Origin: CAZJKO01 sp964546995
Lineage (GTDB): Bacteria > Bacillota_I > Bacilli_A > RF39 > UBA660
Length of the DNA: 16,317 nt
Direction of reading: 5' to 3'
Assembly: GCA_964546995.1 (NCBI GenBank)
Contig: CAZJKO010000024.1
Location: forward strand, 1-16,317
How positions within the stretch are numbered: the stretch's first letter is position 1; each line of letters opens with the position of its first letter. A model generated the notes under the pieces. It searched no databases and was not told the DNA's origin. It worked only from the letters and a program-made list of their open reading frames with translations. Shown piece by piece: positions 14,352-16,317 of this stretch. A program made the translations under genes and the position numbers.

Positions 14352-15206
14352 TTACAAACTGCCAAGAAGCAACCGAATCGTCGTCTTTTCACTCACTCTC
14401 TCCCCCGCACTAGGAGACTGTTCGATTACCGTATCTCCTTCTCCTGAGTACTCGACCTGAAACCGATAAAGAAGATCCGTAGCCTCTTTAACACTCTTGC
14501 CGATAACAGAGGGAACCTCGTAGTACACTTCATCGTTCCACAAATAATCTTTCTCGATTCCTCCTTCTTGTTTTGGAATCTCCAAGGCATCGATAATATC
14601 TAAAAGAATTCGCCTTGCAATCGGTGTCGTCGTATAACTAGAAAGCATAGCCGTATTCTTAGGATTGTCGATAGCAATATATAAAATTGCCTCAGGATCG
14701 TTCGATGGCACAATACCGACAAATGACATGATGTAGTTATTGACCAAGTAACGTCCATCTTTTACTTTCTGAGCCGTCCCTGTCTTTCCCCCAATGCGGT
14801 ATCCATCAATAAAAGCAGCCTTTCCTCCACCTTTCGCAACAACACTTTCCAAAGCATAACGCATAATGCTAGAAGTCTCTTCGCTAATCGTCTTTCGAAC
14901 CAGTGTCTTATCGAACGTTTTTACAATCGTATTCGTTTCTGGTTCCAATATATTTTTAACAACGTATGGTCGATACAAATTACCCCCGTTTAACACGGCT
15001 GAAATAGCAGCAACTTGTTGAATCGGCGTCACGGAAACCCCTTGCCCAAATGCCGTCGTAGCAAGTTCTACAGGACCCACTTTATCAAGAGGAAAAATAA
15101 TTCCAGATCCTTCCCCACTCAAATCGATCCCTGTCTTCTCCCCGAACCCAAATAACTCAAGATACGAAAACAATCGCTCTTTTCCTAGTAGTTGCCCCAT
15201 CTTCAC
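14352..15206 (-). CDS. C-terminal part of a class B penicillin-binding protein (FtsI/SpoVD type), interrupted by a recombinase element
   Basis: The frame encodes the second half of a transpeptidase that cross-links septal or spore peptidoglycan. The KTGTAQ active-site triad motif is at residues 141-146 of the 284-aa frame, the VELATTAFGQGVSVTPIQQ segment at 46-64, and one PASTA domain at about 228-284. The GTG at 15206 is only the first possible start and has no ribosome site. In-frame sequence continues upstream as NSAPENPGFVKMG to about 15240, where similarity ends and AT-rich element DNA begins. The catalytic SxxK serine, dimerisation domain and membrane anchor are missing, so this piece cannot work alone. 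The N-terminal half should lie beyond the element, outside the window. Intact family members exceed 550 residues. Position before mraY matches ftsI/spoVD of dcw clusters. Confidence 0.88.
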   Translation of the reverse strand: MKMGQLLGKERLFSYLELFGFGEKTGIDLSGEGSGIIFPLDKVGPVELATTAFGQGVSVTPIQQVAAISAVLNGGNLYRPYVVKNILEPETNTIVKTFDKTLVRKTISEETSSIMRYALESVVAKGGGKAAFIDGYRIGGKTGTAQKVKDGRYLVNNYIMSFVGIVPSNDPEAILYIAIDNPKNTAMLSSYTTTPIARRILLDIIDALEIPKQEGGIEKDYLWNDEVYYEVPSVIGKSVKEATDLLYRFQVEYSGEGDTVIEQSPSAGERVSEKTTIRLLLGSL

Positions 15207-15264
15207 GAATCCAGGATTCTCGGGAGCGGAATTTCTAACTAAAAAAATAAGTTCGACATATTAT
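15205..15264. other. Putative attachment-site junction of a serine-recombinase element
   Basis: Between the recombinase stop (TAA at 15265-15267) and recognisable PBP coding sequence, composition changes abruptly. An AT-rich piece (about 15240-15264) gives way to the GC-richer PBP sequence. Large serine recombinase genes usually lie right beside one recombined attachment site, so the crossover should be here, most likely around 15225-15245. The exact core cannot be set without the other junction or an uninterrupted relative. Confidence 0.55.
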
Positions 15265-16311
15265 TTAATTTTCAAATAAAACTTCTTTGATATTTCCATC
15301 TTTAAAATATATTTTTAAATGCATTTTATATCTAGTATCTAACTTTGTAACAATAATTTTATCTATTAATAAATTAACAAAAGTATTTAAATTATATTTA
15401 ACATTTATAGTATTTTTTATTTCTTGTTCTATATTGTTCATATTTGATAATATATCAATATTTTGTTTTATATTTTGTAGTTCAGTACTTAATTTATTTA
15501 TCTCTATTTCAGTTTTATTAAGTTTATTTTTTAAATCTTCATCAGAAATAATTTTAGATAAATTTAAATTAATCAATTTTTCTTTATGACTTATCAACTC
15601 TTTTAATTTATTTTTTAAATAAATTTTTAATTTATTATTTGATATAATTAAAACATCATTATAAAGTTTAATCATTTCATTCGTAATTTTTTTTAAGTAC
15701 TTATCCATATTTTTTTCTATTATATTTACTAATAATTCATTTAGTTTTTTCTCCTTAATAATTGGAGATTCGCAAACTAGTACTCCTTCATTTTTATATT
15801 TCTTACATACCCAAGTAGGATTACTTCTTCTATTTGATCCAGCACATCTAACAAATATTTCATTGTGTTCATTGCAAATTAGTTTAAAAGTATACCTAGA
15901 TTCATCTATTACTTTTTGATTAGTAGTCAAATGTATATTTCTTGCTTTATGCTTTTTTTCATATAACGTATTTGCTTTATCCCATAACTCTTCGGATACG
16001 ATTGGTTCAATCAAATCAGTTTTATATATTATATGTTCTTCTTTAGGTACTTTAATTTTTTTATGTGTCTTATAACTTTCCACTTTTGTTAAATTAGCTG
16101 TATAATAACCCTTATATCTAGGATTAGTAAGGATTTTTTTTAAAGTAGTACCTGAATAGACTTTTCCATTTTTATTTTTATATCCTTTCTTATATAAGAT
16201 ATCCGCTATCTTTTCAAAAGAATATTTTCCTGTTACATATAAATTAAATAAAGTTTCAATAATTGGTCTTTCTTCTTCATTAATAATAATTTTTCCATCT
16301 TTTCTATAATA
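15265..16311 (-). CDS. Large serine recombinase, C-terminal part (gene continues past the right edge)
   Basis: The open frame encodes 348 residues of the C-terminal portion of a large serine recombinase, the integrase type of many integrative elements and phages. From the right edge it reads as the recombinase domain (YYRKDGKIIINEEERP, KIADILYKKGY, LKKILTNPRYKGYY). A zinc ribbon with cysteines follows (LICNEHNEIFVRC, WVCKKYKNEGVLVC). A long Lys/Asn/Leu-rich coiled coil carries the recombination-directionality motif region, and a short beta C-terminus ends in EVLFEN. A GTG at 16081-16083 is only an internal codon. The catalytic resolvase domain with its nucleophilic serine lies outside. A TGA at 16312-16314 stands in frame where homologues would have Gly (TGYYRKDGK). 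Codon use is far more AT-rich than in the neighbours, a sign of transfer. Confidence 0.88.
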   Translation of the reverse strand, partial: YYRKDGKIIINEEERPIIETLFNLYVTGKYSFEKIADILYKKGYKNKNGKVYSGTTLKKILTNPRYKGYYTANLTKVESYKTHKKIKVPKEEHIIYKTDLIEPIVSEELWDKANTLYEKKHKARNIHLTTNQKVIDESRYTFKLICNEHNEIFVRCAGSNRRSNPTWVCKKYKNEGVLVCESPIIKEKKLNELLVNIIEKNMDKYLKKITNEMIKLYNDVLIISNNKLKIYLKNKLKELISHKEKLINLNLSKIISDEDLKNKLNKTEIEINKLSTELQNIKQNIDILSNMNNIEQEIKNTINVKYNLNTFVNLLIDKIIVTKLDTRYKMHLKIYFKDGNIKEVLFEN

Positions 16312-16317
16312 TCAAGT

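Noticed and set aside
15287..15589. A 100-codon plus-strand open frame opposite the recombinase
   Set aside because: It is Phe/Ile/Ser-rich antisense to an AT-rich Lys/Asn-coding gene, a typical shadow frame without a ribosome site.
11609..16314. UGA recoding as Gly or Trp, suggested by in-frame TGA in the toxin and recombinase frames
   Set aside because: UGA ends the TasA-like gene, the response regulator gene and tldD at sensible positions and forms their ATGA overlaps, so the standard bacterial code applies.

Overview
The window is a chromosomal segment of a low-GC Gram-positive (Firmicutes/Bacilli-like) bacterium. The reasons are AT-rich DNA, AGGAGG-type ribosome binding sites, consensus SigA promoters, a SipW-type 'TYAWFT' exported protein, a SpoVD/FtsI-like PBP with a PASTA domain, and an Amidase_3 enzyme. 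UGA is used as a stop: it ends the surface-protein gene at 235, forms the ATGA overlaps of the kinase/regulator pair and of tldD/pmbA. The code is therefore not the mycoplasma one. I would guess an uncultured gut Bacilli/Erysipelotrichia/RF39-like lineage, with low certainty. Every convincing protein gene lies on the minus strand, so transcription runs from right to left.

Right edge (15265-16317): the C-terminal part of a very AT-rich large serine recombinase, running off the window. Its 3' end abuts a division/sporulation PBP gene (14352 to about 15235) that lacks its whole N-terminal half. This looks like one end of an integrated element whose insertion split the PBP gene inside the transpeptidase domain. 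Next come mraY and ftsW, the remainder of a dcw-type cell-wall cluster.

Middle (11316-12050): a toxin-antitoxin module with a perfect-consensus promoter, an intact RelB/DinJ-like antitoxin and a decayed RelE/ParE-like toxin (frameshift plus stop). An intrinsic terminator closes it.

4130-11303: one long, tightly packed operon behind an extended -10 promoter. It encodes a DUF368/PopT polyprenyl-phosphate transporter, UppP, a ZIP metal transporter, TldD, PmbA/TldE, a membrane-anchored atypical Amidase_3 enzyme and a PF06541 membrane protein, and ends at a GC-rich terminator. PopT and UppP together recycle the undecaprenyl phosphate carrier that MraY consumes, so both clusters serve envelope synthesis.

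Left part (1-4110): a two-component system preceded by an unusual leader (promoter, stem-loops, terminator-like hairpin); a gene-free stretch (about 1660-1833) with promoter, three-stem fold and terminator-like end, which I propose as a candidate structured RNA; a SipW-type TasA-like secreted protein with a good terminator; and the first 46 codons of a membrane-anchored protein cut by the left edge.

The points most worth checking are the recombinase insertion in the PBP gene and the candidate RNA at about 1665-1798.
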